Source of the DNA: Hyphomicrobiales bacterium
GTDB lineage: Bacteria > Pseudomonadota > Alphaproteobacteria > Rhizobiales > Beijerinckiaceae
Length of the DNA: 64,000 bases
Assembly: GCA_900470095.1 (NCBI GenBank)
Contig: UBZM01000062.1
Span: 1 to 64,000, forward strand
Direction: 5' to 3'
Both the position numbers and the translations under genes were made by a program. Below the pieces are notes generated by a model, which worked only from the letters and a program-made list of their open reading frames with translations, searched no databases and was not told where the DNA came from. Below are positions 26,821 to 35,347 of this stretch, piece by piece (the first letter of the stretch is position 1; each line of letters starts with the position of its first letter).

Positions 26821-27468
26821 ATGAGCGGACATCGGCTTCTCCAAGGCAAGGTCGTGATTGCGACCCATAATCAGGGCAAGCTGCGCGAAATGCGCGAGCT
26901 GATGGCGCCTTATGGCGTCGATCTGGTCTCGGCCGGTGAACTCGGCCTGCCCGAGCCGGAGGAGAATGGCCACATGTTCTCGGAGAATGCCGCGATCAAG
27001 GCGGTGGCCTCCGCGCAAGCGAGCGGCCTGCCGGCGATTGCCGATGATTCCGGCCTGTGCATCGATGCGCTCGACGGCGCCCCCGGCCTGTTCTCCGCCA
27101 ACTGGGCCGGGCCGGGCAAGAATTTTGCCCCGGCGCTCGCCCGTGTCCAGGCCGAGCTCGCAAAGCGCGGCGCAACGACCTCGGACAAGCGACGGGGTCA
27201 TTTCGTCTCTGCACTGGTCATCGCCTGGCCGGACGGACACCAGGAGCTCTTCGAAGGCCGCGTCTACGGCGAGATCATCCATGAGCCGCGCGGCCCTTCC
27301 GGCTTCGGCTATGATCCGATTTTCAAGCCGGACGGCCGCGCCAAGACCTTTGGCGAGATGACGTCCGATGAAAAACACGGCGTGCCGGATGACGGTTCGG
27401 AGGCGCTGTCGCATCGCGCCCGCGCCTTCCAGCTTCTCGCCGCAGCCTGCCTGAGGCTGCCCCAGTGA
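26821..27468 (+). CDS. rdgB: RdgB/HAM1 non-canonical purine NTP pyrophosphatase
   Basis: A 215-residue enzyme that hydrolyses dITP, XTP and ITP to monophosphates, keeping deaminated purines out of nucleic acids. The opening VIATHNQGKLREMRELMAPY is the family's nucleotide-binding motif. Also present are ADDSGLCIDALDGAPGLFSA and GPSGFGYDPIF. It begins 2 bp after the rph stop, and its own stop overlaps the hemW GTG start. Confidence 0.97.
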   Translation: MSGHRLLQGKVVIATHNQGKLREMRELMAPYGVDLVSAGELGLPEPEENGHMFSENAAIKAVASAQASGLPAIADDSGLCIDALDGAPGLFSANWAGPGKNFAPALARVQAELAKRGATTSDKRRGHFVSALVIAWPDGHQELFEGRVYGEIIHEPRGPSGFGYDPIFKPDGRAKTFGEMTSDEKHGVPDDGSEALSHRARAFQLLAAACLRLPQ

Positions 27469-28667
27469 ACGCGCCGGCCGCCATCGCCGAGCGACGGGCG
27501 GTCCCGCCGCATCCGACCGCGGATGCCGGTTTCGCGGTCTATGTGCATTGGCCATTCTGCCTGGCCAAATGCCCCTATTGCGACTTCAACTCGCATGTGC
27601 GGCACACGCCGCCCGACCAGCAGCGCTTCATCGAAGCCTTCAGGCGCGAAATCGCGCACCGCGCCCAGCTGGCGCCCGGACGCACCGTCTCCTCGATCTT
27701 CTTCGGCGGCGGTACGCCTTCGCTGATGGAGGGCCGCACGGTCGGGGCAATCCTCGACGCGATCGGCGGCGCCTGGGCGGTCGATCCGAATTGCGAAGTC
27801 TCGCTCGAAGCAAACCCGACCAGCGTAGAGGCGGGACGCTTCCGGGACTTCCGCGCCGCCGGCGTCAACCGCGTCTCGCTCGGCGTGCAGGCGTTGAACG
27901 ACGCCGACCTCAAGGCGCTCGGCCGGATGCACTCGACACAGGAAGCGCTCGATGCGGTGGCGATCGCGCGGCGCTATTTCGAGCGCTACTCCTTCGACCT
28001 GATCTATGCCCGCTCCGTCGAGCAGACCCCCGCGCTCTGGCGCGAAGAGCTCGAACTGGCGATCAGCCATGCCGCCGAGCATCTCTCGCTCTATCAGCTC
28101 ACCATCGAACCCGACACCGCCTTCGCGGCCCTGTACAAGGCCGGCAAGCTGAAGGTGCCGGACTATGAGGTCGGCGCTGCGCTCTATGAGACGACGCAGG
28201 AGATCACGGCGAAGCACGGCCTGCCGGTCTACGAGATCTCGAACCATGCCAGGCCGGGCGCCGAATGCCGGCACAATCTCGTTTACTGGCGCTATGGAGA
28301 ATATGCCGGCATTGGCCCCGGTGCGCATGGAAGGCTGGTCACGGCGGACGGCCGGATGGCGCAATCGACCGAGAAGCGGCCGGAAGTCTGGCTCGAGCGC
28401 GTCGAGGCCGAGGGGCATGCGCTGGTCGAGAACGAGTGCCTGAACGCCGAGGCGCAAGGCGACGAATATCTGCTGATGGGCCTGCGACTGGTCGAGGGCA
28501 TCGATCCGGTCGCGTTCAGGGCGCTTTCGGGGCGCGACCTGAAAGCTGACCGCGTCGACAGCCTGATGAAGGAGGGCCTGCTGACACGCAAGCCCGGCGG
28601 CAAGCTCGCCGCGACCCCGGACGGAGCGCTGGTCCTGGATGCGCTCGTGGCGGATCTGGCGGCTTAG
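27465..28667 (+). CDS. hemW: Radical SAM haem chaperone HemW
   Basis: A 400-residue radical SAM protein. The cluster motif CLAKCPYC (CxxxCxxC) lies in VHWPFCLAKCPYCDFNSHV near residues 24-42. FFGGGTPSLM and the C-terminal HemN domain follow. HemW binds haem and delivers it to respiratory enzymes; it is often mislabelled coproporphyrinogen III oxidase. The GTG start overlaps the rdgB stop. The conserved rph-rdgB-hemW order supports the call. Confidence 0.95.
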   Translation: MNAPAAIAERRAVPPHPTADAGFAVYVHWPFCLAKCPYCDFNSHVRHTPPDQQRFIEAFRREIAHRAQLAPGRTVSSIFFGGGTPSLMEGRTVGAILDAIGGAWAVDPNCEVSLEANPTSVEAGRFRDFRAAGVNRVSLGVQALNDADLKALGRMHSTQEALDAVAIARRYFERYSFDLIYARSVEQTPALWREELELAISHAAEHLSLYQLTIEPDTAFAALYKAGKLKVPDYEVGAALYETTQEITAKHGLPVYEISNHARPGAECRHNLVYWRYGEYAGIGPGAHGRLVTADGRMAQSTEKRPEVWLERVEAEGHALVENECLNAEAQGDEYLLMGLRLVEGIDPVAFRALSGRDLKADRVDSLMKEGLLTRKPGGKLAATPDGALVLDALVADLAA

Positions 28668-28682
28668 ACCTGTCGCCGCTCG

Positions 28683-28703
28683 TGCCCGGCCTTGCGCCGG
28701 GCA
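28683..28703. terminator. Terminator downstream of hemW
   Basis: An 8-bp stem TGCCCGGC / GCCGGGCA with a 5-nt loop, followed by TCATTCTGTTTCTG, a T-rich tail. It lies between hemW and the convergent lipoprotein gene. Confidence 0.6.
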
Positions 28704-28767
28704 TCATTCTGTTTCTGAGAACCTGGGATCTGCGCGTCGCAGCGCCCGGAAACCGCGCGGGCCCCAG

Positions 28768-29979
28768 TTACGTTCTCGGCCCAAGGTCTCTCGGCGCGGC
28801 ATTGACCGTCACGATCTGGCCGTTGCGCAGTTCGAGAACCGCAAGCCCGCGCTCGATCTGCCCATCCGGGCGGAAACGGAAGACGCCGTCCGCGCCGGCA
28901 AAGCCCTGCGGGTTGGTCAGAACCGACTCGGAGAAACGCTGGCTCCCCTGGGTCCGCGCCAATGCCGCCGCCAGCGAGACCGCATCATAGGCCAGTGTCG
29001 CGGTGCGGGTCGGCGCACTGTTGAAGCGCTGCTGATAGCGGCCGGCAAAGGCATTGAATCCGGCTGTGTCGGGCGATGCGAACCAGCCTCCCTGGATCGC
29101 CGGGACGCGCGCGACACTGGCATCGTTCCAGACACCGGTGCCGAGAGGTTTCACCTTGGCCGGATCGAACCCGGCCTGCTGAAGTGCCAGTCCGAGCGCC
29201 GGCATGGTATCGGCCGCGGCCGGGACGAAGAGCGCGTCCGCCTGCTGCAGGGCCGGCACGAGGCGCTGGACCGCGGTACGCATGCTGTTCTGGTCGGAGC
29301 CGAAGCGCTCGATGATGACAGCCCGTGCCCCGCGATTGGCGACGGCCTGCTGGAACGCAGCCTCGACGACCCTGCCATAGGCAGTATCGGGAACCAGCGC
29401 GGCAAAGGACTTGCGCCCCTGAGACGAGGCGTAGGCGATCACGCGATTGACGTCGTTCTCGGGCGGGAAGGAGAGCAGATAGACGCCGCGCGAGGCGACA
29501 TTGCTATCGCTGGAGAAAGCCATGATCGGGCGGTTCGCGCCGCGCGCCACTTGAGCGGCAGCCTGCACCGAAGGTGCAAACAGCGGCCCGATGATCAGTT
29601 CAGCACCTTCACGCAGCGCTTCCTGAGCCGCGGCCTGCGCGCCTTCCGGGGACCCGCGATCATCCTTGACCAGCAACGTGAGGTCGGCGCCCGGGAATTC
29701 GGCAAGCGCCATCTCGGCAGCGTTCTTTAGGGAGTTGCCGACGATCGCGCCCTGCCCTTCCGCAGTCAGGGGCAGCACGAGACCGACCTTGACCTTGCCT
29801 GTGCCGATGGTCTGGCCGGTGGGCGCCTGAGCCTCGCCGCCCGGAGCCGCGGAGCCGCCGTCGAAGCCGGGCAGACCGGACGTGCCGCCGCTGCAGGCTG
29901 CGAGCCCAAGCGAAACACCGAGGGCAAGAGCCGCCAGACGCAACCTCGAGACCGGAAGGGGGAGCCGTTGGAGCCGCAC
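28768..29979 (-). CDS. LpoA-like penicillin-binding-protein activator lipoprotein
   Basis: A 403-residue lipoprotein. A signal peptide ends in the lipobox LAAC with Cys29. A proline/glycine-rich linker is followed by a periplasmic-binding-fold domain (KVGLVLPLTAEGQGAIVGNS onward) like the C-terminal half of LpoA and Leu/Ile/Val receptors. The GTG start at 29979 has GGAGATGAT upstream. It is divergent from rsmI with yraN beyond, the same association as E. coli yraL-lpoA-yraN. That supports a role in activating a peptidoglycan synthase rather than in transport. Confidence 0.88.
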   Translation of the reverse strand: MRLQRLPLPVSRLRLAALALGVSLGLAACSGGTSGLPGFDGGSAAPGGEAQAPTGQTIGTGKVKVGLVLPLTAEGQGAIVGNSLKNAAEMALAEFPGADLTLLVKDDRGSPEGAQAAAQEALREGAELIIGPLFAPSVQAAAQVARGANRPIMAFSSDSNVASRGVYLLSFPPENDVNRVIAYASSQGRKSFAALVPDTAYGRVVEAAFQQAVANRGARAVIIERFGSDQNSMRTAVQRLVPALQQADALFVPAAADTMPALGLALQQAGFDPAKVKPLGTGVWNDASVARVPAIQGGWFASPDTAGFNAFAGRYQQRFNSAPTRTATLAYDAVSLAAALARTQGSQRFSESVLTNPQGFAGADGVFRFRPDGQIERGLAVLELRNGQIVTVNAAPRDLGPRT

Positions 29980-30173
29980 GGGATCATCTCCAGTCGAAAA
30001 CGGGGAACGCGGCCATTGCGACCGTATCCAGCTTGCAGTCCCCCGACCGTGGAGAACTCCTGCCAGTGCGACATGGTATTTTCAAGTTGTTAACTCTGTC
30101 TTGCCGCATTTGAAACGAGGCGAAGCCGCGTGCGGCCGTGGCATAAGGACCGCGGCTGTGGCAGCTTGCGGAG

Positions 30174-31109
30174 ATGTCTGTCCGGTCCTCCGCTCCGCCC
30201 GCCTCCGCCGCGCCTGCATCTCAGCGCGCACCCAGCTACACGGCCTTCGGGCTCCGCGCCGAAGCGGAAACGCTGGCGCCGGGCCTGCACATCGTCGCAA
30301 CCCCGATTGGCAATCTGCGCGACATCTCATTTCGCGCGCTGGCGACGCTCGCGGCGGCCGATGCTGTACTGGCCGAGGACACGCGCACCAGCAAGACGCT
30401 GCTGGCGCATTACGGAATCTCGACACCGCTCCTGCCCTATCATGAGCACAATGCCGCGCAGATGCGGCCGAAGATCCTCGCCAAGCTGCGGGAGGGCGGA
30501 CGGCTTGCCCTGATTTCCGACGCGGGCACGCCGCTGGTGTCGGACCCTGGCTACAAGCTGGTCGCCGATGTCGTCGCTGAGGGCCTGCCGGTCACCGGCA
30601 TTCCTGGCCCCTCGGCCGTCCTGGCGGCGCTGGTCCTTGCCGGCTTGCCGACGGACCGCTTCTTCTTCGAAGGTTTCCTGCCGCCGAAATCGGCCGCGCG
30701 GCGCGGACGACTGACCGAGCTGGCGGTCATCCCGGGTACCCTCGTCTTCTTCGAATCGCCGCGCCGCCTCGCCGAGATGCTTGCCGATGCCGGCGCGGTG
30801 CTGGGCGCGAGGCCGGCCGCGGTCGCCCGCGAACTGACCAAGTTCCACGAAACCGTGCAACGCGGGACGCTTGCTGAACTCGCCGCCCATTATGGCGAGG
30901 AGGAAGAAGCTCGCGGCGAGATCGTCGTGATCATCGGCCCACCCGGAGCAGAGGCCCTGCTTCCAGCGGGAGATGTCATCGATGAACGCCTGCGCGAGGC
31001 CATGGCGCGGCTCTCGCTCAAGGAGGCGGTGGCGCAGGTCGCCGCAGAGACGGGGCAGCCACGCCGCAAGGTCTATGCGCGCGCCCTCGAGCTGACCCGC
31101 GAGCCTTGA
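30174..31109 (+). CDS. rsmI: 16S rRNA (cytidine-1402-2'-O)-methyltransferase RsmI
   Basis: A 311-residue tetrapyrrole-methylase-fold enzyme. RsmI 2'-O-methylates C1402 in the ribosomal P site. The family motifs [53 protein letters not shown] and [12 protein letters not shown] are all present, giving a confident call. The stop overlaps the yraN TTG start. The ATG at 30174 adds a low-complexity Ala/Ser/Pro head of about 35 residues, so the true start may be later. Confidence 0.96.
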   Translation: MSVRSSAPPASAAPASQRAPSYTAFGLRAEAETLAPGLHIVATPIGNLRDISFRALATLAAADAVLAEDTRTSKTLLAHYGISTPLLPYHEHNAAQMRPKILAKLREGGRLALISDAGTPLVSDPGYKLVADVVAEGLPVTGIPGPSAVLAALVLAGLPTDRFFFEGFLPPKSAARRGRLTELAVIPGTLVFFESPRRLAEMLADAGAVLGARPAAVARELTKFHETVQRGTLAELAAHYGEEEEARGEIVVIIGPPGAEALLPAGDVIDERLREAMARLSLKEAVAQVAAETGQPRRKVYARALELTREP

Positions 31110-31486
31110 GAGCCAGGGCCCGCAGCCAGAAGGCGAGACGAGCCGGAACGACCGGCCGGCGCGGCGAGCTGCTGGCCATCCTTTGGCTTGCCGCCAAGGG
31201 TTACCGGCCGCTCGCACGGCGCTTCGGCGGCAAGGGCGGCGAGATCGACCTCATCGTGAAGCGCGGACGCACCATCGCCTTCGTCGAGGTCAAGGCCCGG
31301 GGCCTGCTCGACGATGCGCTGACCGCGATCACTCCGGAGAAACGCCGGCTGATCGAAGCGCGGATCCGGCAATGGCTCTCACGCAATGCCTGGGCGATGG
31401 ACCATCATTTGCGAGCCGATGCCGTCTTCCTGGCGCCCTGGCGTCGGCCGCGCCATGTGCCCGGCGCCTTCGAGCTGATCCTGTGA
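31106..31486 (+). CDS. yraN: YraN/UPF0102 endonuclease-like protein
   Basis: A 126-residue small protein with a Holliday-junction-resolvase/restriction-endonuclease-like fold. The core E-VK motif is visible in [36 protein letters not shown] opens the conserved region. The TTG start at 31106 overlaps the rsmI stop (TTGA). Function is unproven in the family. The rsmI-yraN linkage is widespread. Confidence 0.93.
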   Translation: MRARARSQKARRAGTTGRRGELLAILWLAAKGYRPLARRFGGKGGEIDLIVKRGRTIAFVEVKARGLLDDALTAITPEKRRLIEARIRQWLSRNAWAMDHHLRADAVFLAPWRRPRHVPGAFELIL

Positions 31487-31556
31487 CGCGCAGCCTGCCC
31501 CTTGCACAGGCATGGGGCCTGGGCCGATATGAGGCCGCGCAACAGGAACCTTGCCC

Positions 31557-32507
31557 ATGACCCTTGCCGTCGCCATCCAGATGGACCCCATCGAACGCGT
31601 CAGGATCGCCGGCGATACCGGCTTCGCCCTGATGCTGGAGGCGCAGCGGCGCGGACACAGCCTCTACACCTATACGCCGGACAAGCTTTCGCTGCGCGAC
31701 GGCAAGGTCACCGCGCCGATCCGACCGGTCGAGGTGCGTGATATCGAGGGCGATCATTTCACCCTCGGAGCCGAGGAGCGCACCGATCTCTCGACGCTCG
31801 ATGTCGTGCTGCTTCGGCAGGACCCGCCCTTCGACATGGCCTACATCACCTCCACGCATATGCTGGAGCGCATCCATCCAAGGACGCTGGTGGTCAACGA
31901 TCCCGCGCAGGTGCGCAACGCACCCGAAAAGATCCTGGTCACGCATTTCCCCGAACTGATGCCGCCGACGCTGATCACCCGCGACAAGGCCGAGATCGAG
32001 GCCTTTCGTGAGGAGTTCGGCGAGATCGTGATGAAGCCGCTTTACGGCCATGGCGGCGCGACCGTGTTCAAGACCGGCAAGGGCGACCCCAATTTCGGCT
32101 CGCTGTTCGATCTCTTTTCCGGGATCTTCAAGGAAGCGTGGGTGGTCCAGCGCTTCATGAAGGAGGTCAGCGCCGGAGACAAACGCATCCTGCTGGTGGA
32201 CGGCAAGGCGGCAGGCGCGGTCAACCGGGTCCCGGCCGATGGTGACCTGCGCGCCAACATGGTGCGCGGCGGCGCCGCCGCACCGACCGACCTCTCCAAG
32301 CGCGAGCTCGAGATCTGCGAGGCGATTGGCCCGACGCTGCGCGAGCGAGGCCTGATCCTGGTGGGCATCGACGTGATCGGCGGCAATCTCACCGAGATCA
32401 ACGTCACGGCGCCGACGGGCGTGCGCGCCGTCAAGAAGCTAGGCGGGCCGGATATCGCCGCCCAGGTCTGGGACGCGATCGAGGCGAAGGTTAGCAGCCG
32501 AGGCTAA
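31557..32507 (+). CDS. gshB: Glutathione synthetase
   Basis: A 316-residue ATP-grasp enzyme joining gamma-glutamylcysteine and glycine. The opening [20 protein letters not shown] and the motifs [30 protein letters not shown] and [21 protein letters not shown] are diagnostic. The ATG at 31557 is favoured over an in-frame TTG at 31551 by the AGGA ribosome site at 31544-31547. It follows yraN by 70 bp and probably shares its operon. Confidence 0.98.
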   Translation: MTLAVAIQMDPIERVRIAGDTGFALMLEAQRRGHSLYTYTPDKLSLRDGKVTAPIRPVEVRDIEGDHFTLGAEERTDLSTLDVVLLRQDPPFDMAYITSTHMLERIHPRTLVVNDPAQVRNAPEKILVTHFPELMPPTLITRDKAEIEAFREEFGEIVMKPLYGHGGATVFKTGKGDPNFGSLFDLFSGIFKEAWVVQRFMKEVSAGDKRILLVDGKAAGAVNRVPADGDLRANMVRGGAAAPTDLSKRELEICEAIGPTLRERGLILVGIDVIGGNLTEINVTAPTGVRAVKKLGGPDIAAQVWDAIEAKVSSRG

Positions 32508-32597
32508 GGACTCCCGCCATCACGCAGAGCCGGCTTCCTGACAAGGCGAAGCCGCATCCTGGTCCGGAAGGACAACGGACCATCTGGGCCGGGGGGC

Positions 32598-33386
32598 TCA
32601 GGCGCTTCTGGCGACCGCCGTCCCGTTCAACGGGTTGGCGGCATCCCAGTCGTAGCGCATCGTATCGAAGCGCATCGTCATCGCGTCGACGAGCAGGAGC
32701 TTGCCGACCAGCGGCTCCCCGAAGCCGGTGATTGCGCGAATCACCTCCAGCGCCATCAGCGAGCCCATCACGCCGGCGAGCGCGCCAAGCACACCGGCCT
32801 CGGCACAGGGGGCGACCGTGCCGGGCGGCGGCGGATTGGGAAAAAGACAGCGATAGGTCGGGTTCGGCCGCCCGTCCGGCCGCTTCTCATGCGGGCGCAG
32901 CGTAGTCAGCGACCCATCGAAGCGGCCAAGGGCCGCGGTGACCAGCGGCTTCTTCTCGTAGAAGCAGGCATCGGCGACGGCGTAACGCGTCTCGAAATTG
33001 TCGGTGCCGTCGGCGATCACGTCGTAGAAGGCAACCATGGCGCGGGCATTATGCGGGTCGATGCGGGTGACATGCTCCTCGACCGCGACATGCGGGTTGA
33101 GGCGCTTGATGAAGCCCGCGGCCGCCACGGCCTTGTTCGCGCCGAGGTCGGCAGTGCTGAAGATGGTCTGGCGCTGCAGGTTCGAAAGCGAGACATGATC
33201 GGCGTCGACGATACCGATCATGCCGACCCCGGCGGCAGCCAGATACTGGATCAGAGGCGCGCCAAGCCCGCCGGCGCCGATCACAAGCACGCTGGTCGAT
33301 TTGAGTTTGGCCTGCCCCGGACCGCCGATCTCGGGCAGCACCAGATGGCGCGCATAGCGTTCGATCTCGTCACCGTGCAGGCTCAT
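32598..33386 (-). CDS. moeB: MoeB/ThiF/HesA adenylyltransferase
   Basis: A 262-residue E1-like enzyme that adenylates the C-terminal glycine of a small ubiquitin-like sulfur carrier (MoaD or ThiS type). The nucleotide-binding loop is VLVIGAGGLGAPLIQYLAAA, with SNLQRQTIF (Arg finger region) and ADGTDNFETRY. The region YRCLFPNPPPPGTVAPCAEAG is present, but the first Cys of the usual CxxC zinc pair is Thr here. The second C-terminal CxxC is absent as well, so the zinc site seems lost. Whether the partner is MoaD or ThiS is undecided. Confidence 0.9.
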   Translation of the reverse strand: MSLHGDEIERYARHLVLPEIGGPGQAKLKSTSVLVIGAGGLGAPLIQYLAAAGVGMIGIVDADHVSLSNLQRQTIFSTADLGANKAVAAAGFIKRLNPHVAVEEHVTRIDPHNARAMVAFYDVIADGTDNFETRYAVADACFYEKKPLVTAALGRFDGSLTTLRPHEKRPDGRPNPTYRCLFPNPPPPGTVAPCAEAGVLGALAGVMGSLMALEVIRAITGFGEPLVGKLLLVDAMTMRFDTMRYDWDAANPLNGTAVARSA

Positions 33387-33546
33387 GCATCAGAGTTAAG
33401 CCGAACCGCTGGATTGGGCAATCGTGGCGTTGGCAGGGCCAGGGGAAATGGCCTCCTGTCCGGCTTGGCCGGGCGAGGAAGCCGTGCCATCGTGCGCACA
33501 GGCAGGGGCGGAGAAACCGCGCCGCGCGTTCACAGGGGAAGCACAT

Positions 33547-34548
33547 ATGCGGGTCAGATCTCTTGCGCTGGCGCTAGCGGGCGTCGCCTTTTCGGCTCTC
33601 GCCGCCATGGCGCAAACCGCAATCAAGCCGGCAGTCGTCTATGACAAGGGCGGCAAATTCGACAAATCCTTCAACGAGGCCGCCTTCATCGGCGCCGAGA
33701 AATTCAAGAAGGAAACCGGTGTCGAGTTCCGCGATTTCGAGCCGACCAACGAGGCGCAGATCGAGCAGGCCCTGCGGCGCTTCGCACGCGACGGCCATTC
33801 CCCGATCATCGCGGTCGGCTTCAGCCAGGCGACCGCCCTGCAAAAGGTGGCAGCAGAATTTCCCGACCTGAAATTCACGATCATCGACATGGTCGTCGAC
33901 CTGCCAAACGTGCAGTCGGTCGTGTTCAAGGAGCATGAGGGCTCCTATCTCGTCGGCCTGCTCGCCGGGATGGCATCCAAGAGCGGCAAGGTCGGTTTCG
34001 TCGGCGGCATGGATATCCCGCTGATCCGTAAGTTCGCCTGCGGCTATGTCCAGGGCGTCAAGGCGGCGAAGAAAGATGGCGAGGTCTTCCAGAACATGAC
34101 GGGCTCGACGCCCTCCGCCTGGAACGACCCGGTGAAGGGCGGCGAGCTTGCAAAGTCGCAGATCGACCGCGGCGCAGACGTGATCTACCACGCCGCCGGC
34201 GGCACCGGCATCGGCGTGCTGCGGGCTGCAGCGGATGCCGGCAAGCTCGGCATCGGCGTCGATTCCAACCAGAACGCCCTGCAGCCGGGCAAGGTGCTGA
34301 CCTCGATGCTGAAGCGCGTCGATGTCGCGACCTACGCCTCCTTCAAGGCGGCCCGCGAGGGCAGCTGGAAGCCGGGCATTTCCGTGCTCGGGCTGAAGGA
34401 GGACGGCGTCGCCTGGGCGCTCGACGATGCCAACCGGGCCTTGATCACGCCCGAGATGAAGGCCGCCGCCGACAAGGCGCGCGATGACATCATCGCCGGC
34501 ACGGTGAAGGTCCACGACTACATGTCGGACTCTAAGTGCACGATGTGA
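33547..34548 (+). CDS. BMP-family ABC nucleoside-binding protein
   Basis: A 333-residue periplasmic or membrane-associated receptor of the BMP/PnrA/Med family. A signal peptide spans about residues 1-22 (AMA then Q). The signature KPAVVYDKGGKFDKSFNEAA comes next. No lipobox Cys is present, so it is a soluble periplasmic protein. The ATG at 33547 has AGGGGAAG upstream; the longer frame is rejected because it places junk before the signal peptide. BMP receptors bind purine or pyrimidine nucleosides, in keeping with the downstream genes. Confidence 0.94.
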   Translation: MRVRSLALALAGVAFSALAAMAQTAIKPAVVYDKGGKFDKSFNEAAFIGAEKFKKETGVEFRDFEPTNEAQIEQALRRFARDGHSPIIAVGFSQATALQKVAAEFPDLKFTIIDMVVDLPNVQSVVFKEHEGSYLVGLLAGMASKSGKVGFVGGMDIPLIRKFACGYVQGVKAAKKDGEVFQNMTGSTPSAWNDPVKGGELAKSQIDRGADVIYHAAGGTGIGVLRAAADAGKLGIGVDSNQNALQPGKVLTSMLKRVDVATYASFKAAREGSWKPGISVLGLKEDGVAWALDDANRALITPEMKAAADKARDDIIAGTVKVHDYMSDSKCTM

Positions 34549-34564
34549 GGAATGGGCGCATGAC

Positions 34565-34587
34565 GCCCTCTCCTTCCTGGGGAGGGC
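34565..34587 (+). terminator. Hairpin after the nucleoside-binding-protein gene
   Basis: A 9-bp stem with one G-U pair (34565-34573 with 34579-34587, loop TTCCT) begins 17 nt after the stop. There is no U tract. It may stabilise the binding-protein mRNA or lower downstream expression. Confidence 0.35.
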
Positions 34588-34609
34588 AGTACTTCGGGGC
34601 CGCATCCGG

Positions 34610-35347
34610 ATGATGATCACCATCCTTGGCTCCGGCGACGCCTTCGGATCCGGCGGGCGTTTCAACACCTGTCTGCTCGTCGAGGCCGCCGGCGAGCGCA
34701 TGTTGCTCGACTGCGGCTCGTCGAGCATGGTCGCGCTGAACAAGGCGGACGTCGCCCGCAACCCGATCTCGACCCTGCTGTTCACGCATTTCCACGGCGA
34801 CCATTTCGGCGCGCTGCCGGCCTTCCTGCTCGAAGCGCAATTCGTCTCGCGCCGGAGCGAGCCCCTGACCATCGCAGGGCCGGCGGGTATCGAGCACCGA
34901 GCGTGGCATGCACTGGAGGCCGATTTCCCCGGCGCCTCGGCCAATCCCTGGCGCTTCCCGATCCGTTTCGTCGAGGTGACGCCGGAAGCACCGACGAGGC
35001 TGGCCGGGCTCGCAATCACCGCCTTCCCGATGGTGCATGACGAGCGCGCCGGACCCTGCCAGGCCTATCGACTGGCACGCGACGGCAAGGTCTTTGCCTT
35101 TTCCGGCGATACGGCCTGGAGCGATGCGCTGATCCCGTTGGCCGCCGGAGCCGATGTGCTGCTTGTCGAGTGCTACAATTACGATCGGCCGCTGGCCAAC
35201 CATCTCGACTACAAGACGCTCGCGGCACGGCGCGGTGACCTCGCGACCCCGCGCATCGTGCTGACGCATATGGGGCCCGGCATGCTTGCCCATGACGGCC
35301 CGTTGCCGGAGGAGCGGGCCCATGACGGCATGGTGATCGTGCCATGA
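34610..35347 (+). CDS. MBL-fold metallo-hydrolase in the nucleoside operon
   Basis: A 245-residue metallo-beta-lactamase-fold protein. The metal motif is LLFTHFHGDHFGALPAF (HxHxDH), with later ligands in FSGDTAWSDALIPLAAGADV and a C-terminal VLTHMGPGML. The layout resembles the RNase Z/PhnP-like short hydrolases (opening ITILGSGDAFGSGGRFNTC). Its stop overlaps the ATG of the ABC ATPase gene by 4 bp, so it is an operon member. A cyclic-phosphate or lactone-type substrate is possible; nothing in the sequence decides. Confidence 0.9.
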   Translation: MMITILGSGDAFGSGGRFNTCLLVEAAGERMLLDCGSSSMVALNKADVARNPISTLLFTHFHGDHFGALPAFLLEAQFVSRRSEPLTIAGPAGIEHRAWHALEADFPGASANPWRFPIRFVEVTPEAPTRLAGLAITAFPMVHDERAGPCQAYRLARDGKVFAFSGDTAWSDALIPLAAGADVLLVECYNYDRPLANHLDYKTLAARRGDLATPRIVLTHMGPGMLAHDGPLPEERAHDGMVIVP

